Source of the DNA: Paenibacillus montaniterrae
GTDB lineage: Bacteria > Bacillota > Bacilli > Paenibacillales > Paenibacillaceae
Direction of reading: 5' to 3'
DNA: 64,000 nucleotides
NCBI RefSeq assembly: GCF_018403185.1
Contig: NZ_BOSE01000003.1
Coordinates: 124,001 to 188,000, forward strand
Numbering within the stretch: position 1 is the stretch's first letter; each line of letters begins with the position of its first letter. The notes beneath the pieces were generated by a model that had not been told where the DNA came from, ran no database searches, and saw only the letters and a list, made by a program, of their open reading frames with translations. This document shows, one piece after another, positions 17,594 through 25,784 of this stretch. The position numbers and the translations under genes were made by a program.

Positions 17594-17762
17594 GTTTAAA
17601 AAGCTCGGCTTTGATGACGATGTATCGCGTTGTAGTGGATTCGGCGGCGAATATGTCACGCTACCGAAGGCTGCGGTGCTCACGTAGCTTTTGCCTACGC
17701 TGTGCTCCTCGCCTTCTAGTATCGTGCCATCTTCTTGGTCCTGAAAGCCGAGCTTTTTAAAC
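17594..17762 (+). repeat. Element A copy 5 (169 bp)
   Basis: The same perfect outer arms as copy 4, but inner arms of type II on both sides (ATGTCACGCTAC with GTATCGTGCCAT). It starts 186 bases after copy 4. Two neighbours that differ at both arms together argue for a selected pairing. Confidence 0.95.
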
Positions 17763-17778
17763 CTCGATTGAAAGGGTA

Positions 17779-17946
17779 GTTTAAAAAGCTCGGCTTTGAT
17801 GACGAAGTGTTGCGTTGTAGCGGATTCGACGGCGAATATGGAACTCAGCCGAAATTTACGGTGCTCACGTAGGTCTGTCTACGCTGCGCTCCTCGCCTTC
17901 TACTAGCGTCCAAGCTTCTTGGTCCTGAAAGCCGAGCTTTTTAAAC
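17779..17946 (+). repeat. Element A copy 6 (168 bp)
   Basis: Perfect outer arms. The left inner arm is divergent (ATGGAACTCAGCC) and the right arm is type I, so pairing there is weaker. It starts 185 bases after copy 5. Confidence 0.93.
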
Positions 17947-17962
17947 CTCGATTGAAAGGGTA

Positions 17963-18001
17963 GTTTAAAAAGCTCGGCTTTGATGACGTCGAGTTTTGAA
18001 C
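17963..18001 (+). repeat. Element A remnant with internal deletion (39 bp)
   Basis: The left end GTTTAAAAAGCTCGGCTTT plus GATGACG is joined directly to a right end, CGAGTTTTGAAC. The core is lost. It starts 184 bases after copy 6, so the array period is kept. Confidence 0.8.
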
Positions 18002-18023
18002 GCGCTTATTGAGGAGTGAAAGG

Positions 18024-18668
18024 GTGGCTAATACTCATAGTTATACAAAGGGCGAGGAGATTGCGAACGCTATTACGCATGGGATTGGTGTTTTGCTTAG
18101 TATAGCGGCCTTGGTGCTGCTCATTGTGTTTGCCGCGCTTAAAGGTACGGCGCTGCATATCGTGAGCTTTACGATATATGGCAGCTCTATGGTGCTGCTT
18201 TACTGTGCTTCTACGCTGGTTCACAGCTTTCCGGAGGGGAGAGCTAAAAAAGTATTTGAAGCGATTGATCATTCCTGTATTTATGTTTTTATTGCAGGCA
18301 CGTATACGCCTATTTTATTTCACGTTATACAAGGCACACTGGGCTGGGTGCTGTTCGGCATAGTATGGGGGCTGACCGTGCTGGGAATTGTGTTTAAGTC
18401 GATGTTTGCCAGCCGTTTTTTATTTACGTCAACTATTTTATACATTTTGATGGGCTGGTGCATCGTATTTGCCTGGAAGCCGCTTGTAGCAAATTTAGCT
18501 CCTCAAGGACTAACCTTGCTTGTGATCGGCGGTGTGCTGTATACGGTTGGCACCGTATTTTATATGTGGCGCAGCTTCCCATATCACCATGCCGTATGGC
18601 ATCTATTTGTACTGGCTGGCTCCATTGTTCATTTCTTTTCTATTCTTTTGTATGTGCTGCCTGCTTAA
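18024..18668 (+). CDS. Hemolysin III / PAQR-family membrane protein
   Basis: A 214-residue protein with seven predicted membrane helices. Conserved residues include NAITHGIG, STLVHSF, FEAIDHSCIYVFIAGTYTP and the C-terminal HHAVWHLFVLAGS, which supply the His/Asp set that binds zinc in this superfamily. Bacterial members (YplQ in B. subtilis) are linked to membrane homeostasis rather than proven toxins. I chose GTG at 18024, seven bases after GAGGAG; a TTG at 18009 overlaps that ribosome site. Its 3' end overlaps the convergent lipase gene by 29 bases. Confidence 0.9.
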   Translation: MANTHSYTKGEEIANAITHGIGVLLSIAALVLLIVFAALKGTALHIVSFTIYGSSMVLLYCASTLVHSFPEGRAKKVFEAIDHSCIYVFIAGTYTPILFHVIQGTLGWVLFGIVWGLTVLGIVFKSMFASRFLFTSTILYILMGWCIVFAWKPLVANLAPQGLTLLVIGGVLYTVGTVFYMWRSFPYHHAVWHLFVLAGSIVHFFSILLYVLPA

Positions 18669-19482
18669 TCGTTTCCTCGACCGGACAAAAACCTAGCGGG
18701 CTTGAGCATATCGATTGTGCAATATCAGGCATATCGTCAGCCAAATCCTGAAAATAGCTGGACATAATATGATTGGCTGAAACCGAGCCGTGGCGGAAGG
18801 AACGCTGTACCTCGCCCTTTACATGAAGATAAAAATAGGTTTCATCCGTTTGCGGTGAATGGTAGACAAGTGTAGGCAGATGAGGAACGATATCGTACTT
18901 GTTTTGAAATCTCCAATTTACAGGCACGGTATAGTTGTATGTTCTAACAAATGCCGGATCGCCAACTCTAGGCGCGCCAAACGTATATACAATAGGCGCA
19001 TGAAAAGAAGTATTGCTGGCAATGTCAAGCGCTGCAAGCGTCGCTAAAGCGCCCCCCAGGCTATGTCCAGTAATGTAAAGCGGATGGTCAGCATTGCAAT
19101 GGCTTAAAAGCTCCATCACTTGCTGACGCAAAGTGTAATAGATGTCGGTAAAGCCCTTATGGGTTTGACCGGCATTTTTATTGGGCAAATATTCTGTCTG
19201 CTGGGCAATAAAATCATACACCCAATCAATCGAGGTGCTGCTGCCGCGAAAAGCCAGTATCGTATTTTGCTCGGAAGCAAGCACAAAGCCATAGCGGTCA
19301 TGATCAATTCCAAGCTCAGACGTCATAATTGAACCAACCAGGTCATAATGCTCTGGTTTTATAAATGCCCCGGTTTCTTTATTGGCGAATTGAACATAGG
19401 TTTGGCTGCAAATCGCCGCAAGAAACAATGCGCTTTGATAATTCGGCTCCTGCAGACCGCGTGTCGGCTGGTGATAAGACAT
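18640..19482 (-). CDS. Class 3 lipase-family protein
   Basis: The 280-residue protein carries the lipase motif TGHSLGGALATLAALD (nucleophile Ser near residue 142), an early FRGSSTSIDWVYDF oxyanion segment and YTFGAPRVGD, all typical of fungal-type class 3 lipases. A catalytic His is probably in the segment after VPHLPTLVYHSP. There is no signal peptide, so it is likely intracellular, as in many Paenibacillus homologues. Its last codons lie on the opposite strand of the hemolysin III 3' end, a short convergent overlap. Confidence 0.88.
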   Translation of the reverse strand: MSYHQPTRGLQEPNYQSALFLAAICSQTYVQFANKETGAFIKPEHYDLVGSIMTSELGIDHDRYGFVLASEQNTILAFRGSSTSIDWVYDFIAQQTEYLPNKNAGQTHKGFTDIYYTLRQQVMELLSHCNADHPLYITGHSLGGALATLAALDIASNTSFHAPIVYTFGAPRVGDPAFVRTYNYTVPVNWRFQNKYDIVPHLPTLVYHSPQTDETYFYLHVKGEVQRSFRHGSVSANHIMSSYFQDLADDMPDIAQSICSSPLGFCPVEETIKQAAHTKE

Positions 19483-19640
19483 AACAAACCCTCCATTTCT
19501 TAAGAGGTAAGTAGATTATATAGTATGTCGCTGCTATGAAATGGGTACCTGCTGAGTTGAAAGAATAAAAGAAAATTTCAAACGTGGACAGCGCTTCCAG
19601 GCTATGGCTATAATGGAGAAAAGAATAAGGGGGAATGGGA

Positions 19641-20609
19641 ATGTCGCTAAAGATCGGAATGATAGGCACAGGATGGTTTGCAGACATGCATGCCAAGCTG
19701 CTTACACAGCAGGAAGCAGTAGAAGTGGTAGCGGTCACAGGCAGCACTCAGGAGAAAGCGCAGCAGTTTGCAGCAAAGCTGCCTAATGCAAAAGGCTATG
19801 GAGAGGTTGAGCAAATGCTTGATGCGCATCAGCTTGATGCGGTATATATTTGCACCCCGCCGTTTGCACACGGCAGCTTCGAGGAGCAATGCATTAAGCG
19901 CGGCATACCTTTTCTAGTGGAAAAGCCTTTATCCAGTGAAGCGGATTTGCCGCACAAGCTGCTGCAGGGCATTCAGGAAAAGCAGCTAATCACATCGGTA
20001 GGCTATCATTTCAGATATATGGATGGAGCAGAAAGAGCGAAGCAGTTTTTAGCCGAACGCAAGCTGGCATTAGCGCTTGGCTATTGGATGGGCGGAGCGC
20101 CAGGCGGCACATGGTGGCGCAGGCAGGAACGTTCTGGAGGTCAATTTGTTGAGCAAACTACGCATATCGTAGACTTGCTTCGTTATTTGGCTGGGGAAGT
20201 GACGGAGGTCTACGCTGCTTTCCATGAAGGCATTCTGAGTGAGCAGGACCCGAACGCCAATGTTGCCGATGCGGGTACAGTTACATTGAAGCTGAGCAAT
20301 GGCACTGTTGCTACGATTAGCAATACATGCATCTTGCCTGCTGGCGATCATGCAGGCTTGCATATTTATACCAATGCAGGCAAGCTGGAAATTAGCCATG
20401 GCGGAGTAAAAGACTTCACTGCGGGGCAGATTGTAGAATATTTGAATAAAAGCAATCCATACGAAAAGCAGATGGCAGCTTTTCTGCATGCTGTTCGAAC
20501 CGGTGACACCTCGCGTATTCGTTCCAGCTACGAGGATGCTTATCAAACGCATCGCGTAACTATGGCTGCCAATCAATCTGCGGCCAGTGGACACGCGATT
20601 AAGCTATAG
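19641..20609 (+). CDS. Gfo/Idh/MocA-family NAD(P)-dependent oxidoreductase
   Basis: The 322-residue protein starts with the Rossmann segment IGMIGTGWFADMHAK, then CTPPFAHG and VEKPLSSE containing the conserved EKP, and a C-terminal domain with GGQFVEQTTHIVDLLRYL holding the catalytic His. Such enzymes oxidise or reduce sugars and inositols; the substrate is unknown. Two ATGs lie six bases apart; the one at 19641 has correct spacing from AAGGGGG. It stands alone before a strong terminator. Confidence 0.9.
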   Translation: MSLKIGMIGTGWFADMHAKLLTQQEAVEVVAVTGSTQEKAQQFAAKLPNAKGYGEVEQMLDAHQLDAVYICTPPFAHGSFEEQCIKRGIPFLVEKPLSSEADLPHKLLQGIQEKQLITSVGYHFRYMDGAERAKQFLAERKLALALGYWMGGAPGGTWWRRQERSGGQFVEQTTHIVDLLRYLAGEVTEVYAAFHEGILSEQDPNANVADAGTVTLKLSNGTVATISNTCILPAGDHAGLHIYTNAGKLEISHGGVKDFTAGQIVEYLNKSNPYEKQMAAFLHAVRTGDTSRIRSSYEDAYQTHRVTMAANQSAASGHAIKL

Positions 20610-20662
20610 CAGCTGTTACAGCTTGCTAGTTAGTGTTACAGTAATTCTAAAAAACATAAGCA

Positions 20663-20713
20663 AAGTGGGCTAGAAAGTTAGTGAATACTGACCTTCTAGC
20701 CCACTTCTTTTTT
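20663..20713. terminator. Bidirectional terminator
   Basis: AAGTGGGCTAGAAAG pairs with CTTTCTAGCCCACTT, apart from one skipped base. T-runs suit the forward oxidoreductase and the loop side suits the reverse CorA-like gene. Confidence 0.85.
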
Positions 20714-21908
20714 ATAGCTTGCGCTTGCGGGAAGGCAGAGGCGCGTCATTCGTCAATTCCATTGGCACGGCTTCAGCTTGCTCTTTTATTTTCTTGCCTC
20801 GCTGTTTGCGGGAAGGCAGCTCTTCGGGAAGAGGCTGCTTTAATATAATCTCATTCAGCTTTTCAGGCTTGGCCGATTTTCGCTTTGATAAAATATCTCC
20901 CGTCCAGCCCTTGCGCCAAAACAGGTAATAGATGAAGGCCGTAATAATGAGAATAGCTCCAATCATGTATATGAAGCCAAGCGGCTCATTTTTAAAAGGG
21001 ATCTTCACAAAATTAGTGCCCCACAATGCCCCGATAATTGAAGCCGGCAAGCAAATTGCAGTAAAAATAGTGAGCGTTCGAATAATTTCATTGCCGCGAA
21101 AATTAGATAGGGCATCATCAACTGAAATTAAAGTGTCGATTTCAATGGCGTAATGCTTGAGCAGATTGTCTACACGCTGAAAACGATACTGCAAGCGCTG
21201 ATAGCCTTCACTATTCGTTAACTGATCGAGAAACGCCTCCTTGGCCAGTCCTTCCAGCTCTCGAATGGGCAGATAGAGATGGCTAAAGTGGAGGAGCTCA
21301 TAGCGCCGCTCGATAATGGTATCGAGCAAATCCTTGCGGTTTTGCTCCTTCATATCCTTTTCAAGCTGTCCGAGCCGTTTTTCGAATTGATCGAGACCGA
21401 TATGCAAGCTTTCCAATAGCGTGCCCAGCATAATGAAAAAGGCTTCTGGCGCATGCTGACAGCGCTCGTATTCCTCCAGCATGGTGAGATGCTGCAGTCG
21501 CAGCGGAATTCTTGTATCGCGCTGCATCGTAAGCAGCTTGTTGCCCGACAACCAAAAATGGAATGGAGCGACGTCTTGCTCATCATCAGACAGCTGTATC
21601 AATATCGTGCCCTGCACGACAGGGCCATACTGCTCGACTTTTTGAATTAAAATGTTGTTTGTAAATCTTTCGTAGCTGTCATTAATCCAAGCTGCTGCTT
21701 CGGGATAGGCTTGAATAAGCTCGCGCTTTTCCGTTGCATAGCGTTCGTCAGCGTCATTTACAGAAGCGGAATGCGCTTTGGAGCTAGCATGCTGACGGCG
21801 CGACGAAGAAACAGGGATATGCTTGAGCTGCAGAACATGCCATTCCCAGCCCGCCATATAACGAAGATTTCGATGGATCAACTGATCTGCAACCTCCCTT
21901 GGATTCAC
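20712..21908 (-). CDS. CorA-like divalent cation transporter with variant GTN motif
   Basis: The 398-residue protein has a long cytoplasmic helical domain and two C-terminal membrane helices (about residues 280-305 and 315-335), as in CorA. The universal Gly-Met-Asn at the end of the first helix is replaced: the sequence reads ALWGTNFVKIP. The loop after it keeps acidic residue E (KNEPLGF). Mg2+ selectivity therefore cannot be assumed. The tail is very basic (KQRGKKIKEQ, PSRKRKL). The start is uncertain: GTG at 21908 overlaps AGGAG, whereas a TTG at 21881 lies 11 bases after GGGAGG. Confidence 0.85.
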   Translation of the reverse strand: MNPREVADQLIHRNLRYMAGWEWHVLQLKHIPVSSSRRQHASSKAHSASVNDADERYATEKRELIQAYPEAAAWINDSYERFTNNILIQKVEQYGPVVQGTILIQLSDDEQDVAPFHFWLSGNKLLTMQRDTRIPLRLQHLTMLEEYERCQHAPEAFFIMLGTLLESLHIGLDQFEKRLGQLEKDMKEQNRKDLLDTIIERRYELLHFSHLYLPIRELEGLAKEAFLDQLTNSEGYQRLQYRFQRVDNLLKHYAIEIDTLISVDDALSNFRGNEIIRTLTIFTAICLPASIIGALWGTNFVKIPFKNEPLGFIYMIGAILIITAFIYYLFWRKGWTGDILSKRKSAKPEKLNEIILKQPLPEELPSRKQRGKKIKEQAEAVPMELTNDAPLPSRKRKL

Positions 21909-22091
21909 TCCTAAAACATCTACTTTACATCATAGCGCAAATGATTATCTAGGTACAACCGTATCGTACAAATAATACAGGAATAGCTAATATTTATAAA
22001 AATTCGACAAAATGAGTGACGGGTCAAGCAAATGGGAATACCAACATAGAGCGAATGATGAATTGAATGATGATTTAAGGAGGTAATAGCA

Positions 22092-22637
22092 TTGATCAAA
22101 AAAGTATTGCTGTTTAATACAGAGCATGAAGCTGCTGAAGGCTTGAGAAAGCTTGAAAGCAGAGGGATTCCTGCCAGCTCGCTTCGTGTTCTAGTATCGA
22201 ATGTTGAGCATAGCCGCTTACTAAACGCAGAAACTGCGGTTCATATTGATTTATTATCTGAAATTGCAAGCGCCAATCGTAGAGAAGAACAAGGCTTCAA
22301 CACGGTTGAAGGGGAATTTGATCGTCTTGTCTTTCCGTTTTTTGCCCAGCAGCAATCTTCGCAAGTACCTGTTGGCGGAATACCAGCGCTAATTCAAATT
22401 TATGATGACGATGAAAATGGTGTTCCGTCGCTAATGGAATATGGTTTGTCTGAGGATGCCGCGCGCCGCTGCTTCCATGCATTGCGAGCAGGACAATGCG
22501 TCGTTTGTATTACTGGCGAGGATGAGTCTTCTGATGACGTTTCATTGTTCAATAGCTTGTCGGCAAGCTTTTCCGAGGACAGTTCAGATGATTTGGGGGA
22601 GATTGGAGCCGTAGAGGTAATCGAAAACAGCTTGTAG
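22092..22637 (+). CDS. YflT-like (general stress 17M) domain protein
   Basis: This 181-residue protein begins IKKVLLFNTEHEAAEGLRKLESRGIPASSLRVLV, which resembles the general stress protein 17M/YflT domain (about residues 1-85), followed by an acidic tail rich in Ser, Asp and Glu. No signal or membrane segment is seen. Function is unknown. Start is TTG at 22092, with AAGGAGGT at the right distance and no better codon. Element A follows five bases after the stop, with no other terminator. Confidence 0.7.
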   Translation: MIKKVLLFNTEHEAAEGLRKLESRGIPASSLRVLVSNVEHSRLLNAETAVHIDLLSEIASANRREEQGFNTVEGEFDRLVFPFFAQQQSSQVPVGGIPALIQIYDDDENGVPSLMEYGLSEDAARRCFHALRAGQCVVCITGEDESSDDVSLFNSLSASFSEDSSDDLGEIGAVEVIENSL

Positions 22638-22642
22638 AGGAA

Positions 22643-22795
22643 GTTCAAAAAGTCCGACTTTGATGACGATGCGTAGCATTGTAGCTTAGTCGACGGCGAA
22701 TCTTGAACGCTAGCGAAAACTGCGGTGCTCACGTAGCTATTGCTCTACGCTGCGCTCCTTGTTTTCTACTAGCGTCCAAGCTTCTTGCTCTTGCA
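22643..22795 (+). repeat. Element A copy 7 (first part of an A+B composite)
   Basis: It starts GTTCAAAAAGTCCGACTTTG with GATGACGATG and has matched type I inner arms (TTGAACGCTAG with CTAGCGTCCAA). The right outer arm is missing, replaced after CTTCTTGCTC by TTGCACCC. That is the same joint to element B as at 505. Confidence 0.9.
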
Positions 22796-22809
22796 CCCAA
22801 AAAAGCTAC

Positions 22810-22939
22810 AGCGGAGGAGCAAAGCATCCGAAAAACGAACGTGTGTCACTTTTAACATCGTAATGCAACCATAAAAATCAAAATAAGAATCATTACGATT
22901 TAAAAAGCGACTGGAGGATGCTTTTGCTCCGGAGCGCTG
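22810..22939 (+). repeat. Element B copy 3 (130 bp)
   Basis: GGAGCAAAGCATCC pairs with GGATGCTTTTGCTCC, and the inner arms around TTTAACATCGTAATG pair with CATTACGATTTAAA. It is the second full copy of this hairpin and keeps the same length as copy 1. Confidence 0.85.
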
Positions 22940-22944
22940 AGGCA

Positions 22945-22973
22945 GTTCAAAAAGTTCGACTTGATGACGATGC
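22945..22973 (+). repeat. Element A left-end remnant
   Basis: GTTCAAAAAGTTCGACTT plus GATGACGATG only; it breaks off at the terminator of the next gene. Again the left end is the part that survives. Confidence 0.75.
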
Positions 22974-23025
22974 AAACAGCCTCCATCACAATCGCGATTG
23001 ATGTGATTATGATGGAGGCTGTTTT
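22974..23025 (-). terminator. Terminator of the FAD oxidase gene
   Basis: AACAGCCTCCATCA and TGATGGAGGCTGTT-type arms form a long stem with a run of A on the left, which is T on the reverse transcript. It ends at the stop codon of the reverse-strand gene. Confidence 0.8.
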
Positions 23026-24253
23026 ATGATCTGGACAAGGAGAGGATAGAGCTCAGCTTTTGCATGATGCCGATGCCGCTAATATAATCAGCGGCCCATT
23101 GCGCTCCGATCACACTGGAAATCGTTCCGTTGCCTCCATAGCCAAGTATATAAAGCAAATTTGGGTCCTGCGGATCTGTGCCGATATAGGGCAACCCGTC
23201 CTTCGTTTCTATAAAGGTTGCATTCCATTGAAAGGCAATCTGCGGATCGAGGTCAGGAAACAGCTGCTTTAACTCCTTTAGCAGTCTTTGACTATGCAGG
23301 CTGATCGAGCCTTGATCGTGATTCAAATGATTCGTCGTTTCATCAAGCCCGCCGATCATAATGCGGGAATCCGCAGTTGTCCGCACATAAAGATATGGTC
23401 GTGCTGTTTCCCACAGCATCATTTTTTGATGCCAAAAGCTTAAGTCCGCGACGGGATCGGTTACAATGACGTAAGAGCGCTTGACGGTTAGCTGCAGCTG
23501 CGGCTGCTGCAATTGCTCATACTGGTAGCCTACAGCATGAATAATATAGTCAGCATCAATGCTGTATTGTTCATTTACGACCGCATGGTAGCGGCCGTTT
23601 TCCAGCTTTTTATAGTGATTTACAGATGAGCGCTCAAAAATTTGCTGGCCTTTCTTGCTTAAATATTGCGCCAGCTTTAACACAAGCATGTGCGGATTGA
23701 TTTCGGCGTCTCCATGTGTAATGAGGCCACACGGCTTGCTAAAAGGGAATTTTTCTGCAATTTGAGCCTCCCGCCACAGCTCGCACGGCAAGCCTATGCT
23801 CGATAACGCCTCATACTCCTGCTCCAGCTTGTTGACATCCTGAGCAGCCGAGCTGTATTGCATGCTGGAGCGAGTATAATACTGCAAGTCGCCGGCTTCA
23901 TGCTGCAAATTAGCAACAATTTGCTGTACCTTCTTACCTGCATCAAAGCAGCAGCGGTAATAATAGTCTGCCGATTCCTTGCTCATTTTCTGGCGGAGCT
24001 GAAAGAGCATAGTATCGTTGCTATATTGCAGCAGTCCAGTGCTGGCAAGCGAGCTTCCATCAGCGATTTCATCAGCTTCCACAAGAACAAAATCTATTTG
24101 ATGCTCATGCAGCATATAGGCAGCCAGCAGTCCCGACATGCCGCCGCCAATAATAAGCACCTTTGTCGACAGCGATTGGCTCAACCTCGGCCATTCTACG
24201 GGGCCGTAATCAAATAATTTCCAATAATAAGCGCCATAATGAAGCTCCTTCAT
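23024..24253 (-). CDS. FAD-dependent oxidoreductase (DAO / glycine oxidase-like family)
   Basis: A 409-residue protein with the dinucleotide motif VLIIGGGMSGLLAAYML, LVEADEIADGSSLASTGLLQY near residue 65-85 and the C-terminal DGLPYIGTDP...GYGGNGTISSVIGAQ that closes the FAD site in D-amino-acid oxidase-type enzymes. The substrate, probably an amine or amino acid, is unknown. I set the start at the ATG at 24253 because GAGGTGA lies nine bases before it. The frame stays open to 24313 but that part is the end of an element A copy. Confidence 0.87.
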   Translation of the reverse strand: MKELHYGAYYWKLFDYGPVEWPRLSQSLSTKVLIIGGGMSGLLAAYMLHEHQIDFVLVEADEIADGSSLASTGLLQYSNDTMLFQLRQKMSKESADYYYRCCFDAGKKVQQIVANLQHEAGDLQYYTRSSMQYSSAAQDVNKLEQEYEALSSIGLPCELWREAQIAEKFPFSKPCGLITHGDAEINPHMLVLKLAQYLSKKGQQIFERSSVNHYKKLENGRYHAVVNEQYSIDADYIIHAVGYQYEQLQQPQLQLTVKRSYVIVTDPVADLSFWHQKMMLWETARPYLYVRTTADSRIMIGGLDETTNHLNHDQGSISLHSQRLLKELKQLFPDLDPQIAFQWNATFIETKDGLPYIGTDPQDPNLLYILGYGGNGTISSVIGAQWAADYISGIGIMQKLSSILSLSRS

Positions 24254-24292
24254 AGCGGGAATCACCTCAACGCTAGTATGTCCATGAAATAA

Positions 24293-24455
24293 CTTTTCAA
24301 ATATCAGGACCAAGAAGATAGCATGAAGCCAGGGAATGAGGAGCGCAGCGTACGGTTTTGGTACGTGAGCACCGCAGGCTCCCGATGAATGCTATATTCG
24401 CCGTCGATTAAACTCCGAAGCAACCGCATCGTCATCAAAGCTCTGCGTTTTGAAC
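24293..24455 (-). repeat. Element A copy 8 (diverged)
   Basis: A reverse-strand copy with a degraded right end. In its own direction the left inner arm holds ATAGCAT and the right arm ATGCTAT: a third arm type in which both sides changed together. Its end lies in the leader of the FAD oxidase gene. Confidence 0.8.
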
Positions 24456-24471
24456 ATCCACTTCAATAAAA

Positions 24472-24641
24472 GTTCAAAAAGCAGAGCTTTCAGGACCAAG
24501 AAGATGGCACGATACTAGAAGGCGAGGAGCGCAGCGTAGGAGCAAAGCTACGTGAGCACCGCAGCCTTCGGTAGCGTGTCATATTCGCCGTCGAATCCAC
24601 TACAGCGCATAACATCGTCATCAAAGCTCTGCTTTTTGAAC
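24472..24641 (-). repeat. Element A copy 9 (170 bp), overlapping the end of the AraC gene
   Basis: The outer arms GTTCAAAAAGCAGAGCTTT and AAAGCTCTGCTTTTTGAAC pair perfectly, although their middle (GCAGAGC) differs from the usual GCTCGGC. The inner arms are matched type II. The first 21 bases are translated as the end of the AraC-family gene. Confidence 0.95.
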
Positions 24642-25556
24642 ATCCGCTAAAATCTGCTTGCGATAAGAGGTTGGCGATTGTCCATACGCCTTCCGAAACT
24701 GCTTGGAAAAATAGAGCGCATCCTGAATGCCGACAGATGCCGCAACTTGCTCAATCGTAAGCTCTGGTCGTTCACGCAGCAAATGGCGGGCATGGTCGAG
24801 ACGCAAATTCAATAAGAAAGTGCTTGGAGGCATGCCTACCTGCTGTTTGAATACTCGCGACAAATAGGCGCGGTTATAGCCAAAGGCTTCAGCCATATGC
24901 TCGATGCTAACGGGATGTGTATACTGAGAAGTCAAGTAGTGCACCATTTGTTTATGCAGCTTTTGTTCAGCACCAGTATGATGAGGCAGCAGTGACGCTT
25001 CCGGCAGCTGCTGTTTGCCGTATTCAGACATAATTAATTGCAGCCAGCCCGAGGCTTGGATAGAGGAAGTGGCATGACCCTCGCGAAAAGCCTCTAAAAT
25101 ATTGTAGTAATAATCGGCTGTTTTCATGTAATCCTGCAGCGCAACGACTTCACTGGCTGGATTCAAGCCGGCCAATTGCACGAGCTGATCTGCCATCTCG
25201 CCAGTAAAGGCTAACCAGCGATAGCGCCACGGATTGCTGGCAGCCGATTCGTAGGAAATAAGCTGATTTGGTCGAATAAGAAAGGTATCTCCTGCTTTTA
25301 AATCATATTGCTGCTGTTCAGTGACAAAGCGACCTTCGCCTTCAAGCACGATGTGCATCAGATAGAAGCTGTATACCTTAGGACCGAGCCGATGATTCGG
25401 ACTTGTTTGACTTTCGCCTGCAAACAGCACATGCAGTCCCGTCAAGCCGCTTTCATCCATACTCGGATTTGAAGCGACACGATAGGTTTCGGGCTTGGCT
25501 TCCGGGGATACAGATGCATGCTGTTCATGATCCTGATGGAACGAGGTTCGAAACAT
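24621..25556 (-). CDS. AraC-family transcriptional regulator, divergent from galKET
   Basis: This 311-residue protein has an N-terminal cupin-like sensing domain (KAGDTFLIRPNQLISYE) and a C-terminal pair of helix-turn-helix motifs (SIEHMAEAFGYNRAYLSRVFKQ and TIEQVAASVGIQDALYFSKQFRKAYG). It is divergent from galK, so it probably activates galKET in response to a galactoside; this is inferred from position. Its last codons, giving VQKAEL and the TGA stop, are the first bases of an element A copy, so the repeat supplies the C-terminus. That tail lies beyond the conserved domain. Confidence 0.92.
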   Translation of the reverse strand: MFRTSFHQDHEQHASVSPEAKPETYRVASNPSMDESGLTGLHVLFAGESQTSPNHRLGPKVYSFYLMHIVLEGEGRFVTEQQQYDLKAGDTFLIRPNQLISYESAASNPWRYRWLAFTGEMADQLVQLAGLNPASEVVALQDYMKTADYYYNILEAFREGHATSSIQASGWLQLIMSEYGKQQLPEASLLPHHTGAEQKLHKQMVHYLTSQYTHPVSIEHMAEAFGYNRAYLSRVFKQQVGMPPSTFLLNLRLDHARHLLRERPELTIEQVAASVGIQDALYFSKQFRKAYGQSPTSYRKQILADVQKAEL

Positions 25557-25709
25557 GGTAGATACCTCCTGCGATAATTCATGGTATGCTTGATTAAACT
25601 TGTCCAGTACATATGTGTACGTTGAAGAGTTACCTTCCTATGCACATTGTAGCGGATTGCAATAGGAAAGCAAAGTCACATTAATCCATATAGATTTCAC
25701 TTACCACCA

Positions 25710-25738
25710 TTCAGTTAAATGAGGATTGTGACTATACT
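25710..25738 (+). promoter_or_regulatory. Possible galK promoter
   Basis: A good -10 box TATACT at 25733 lies 17 bases after a poor -35, TTCAGT. A weak -35 is common at promoters needing an activator such as the divergent AraC protein. Confidence 0.35.
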
Positions 25739-25784
25739 GAAAGCAAGATCAAAATCAAATTTGATGTAAAGGATGGATATTTTT

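Noticed and set aside
17288..17683. 131-codon reverse frame over two element A copies
   Set aside because: Kept as an observation only: no start signal, and it also overlaps the end of the hydrolase gene.
17408..18001. Insertion sequence with transposase
   Set aside because: No open frame of transposase size and no clear target duplication; at most a non-autonomous element.
24254..24313. 20-codon extension of the FAD oxidase
   Set aside because: It is the right end of an element A copy, and GAGGTGA marks the start at 24253.
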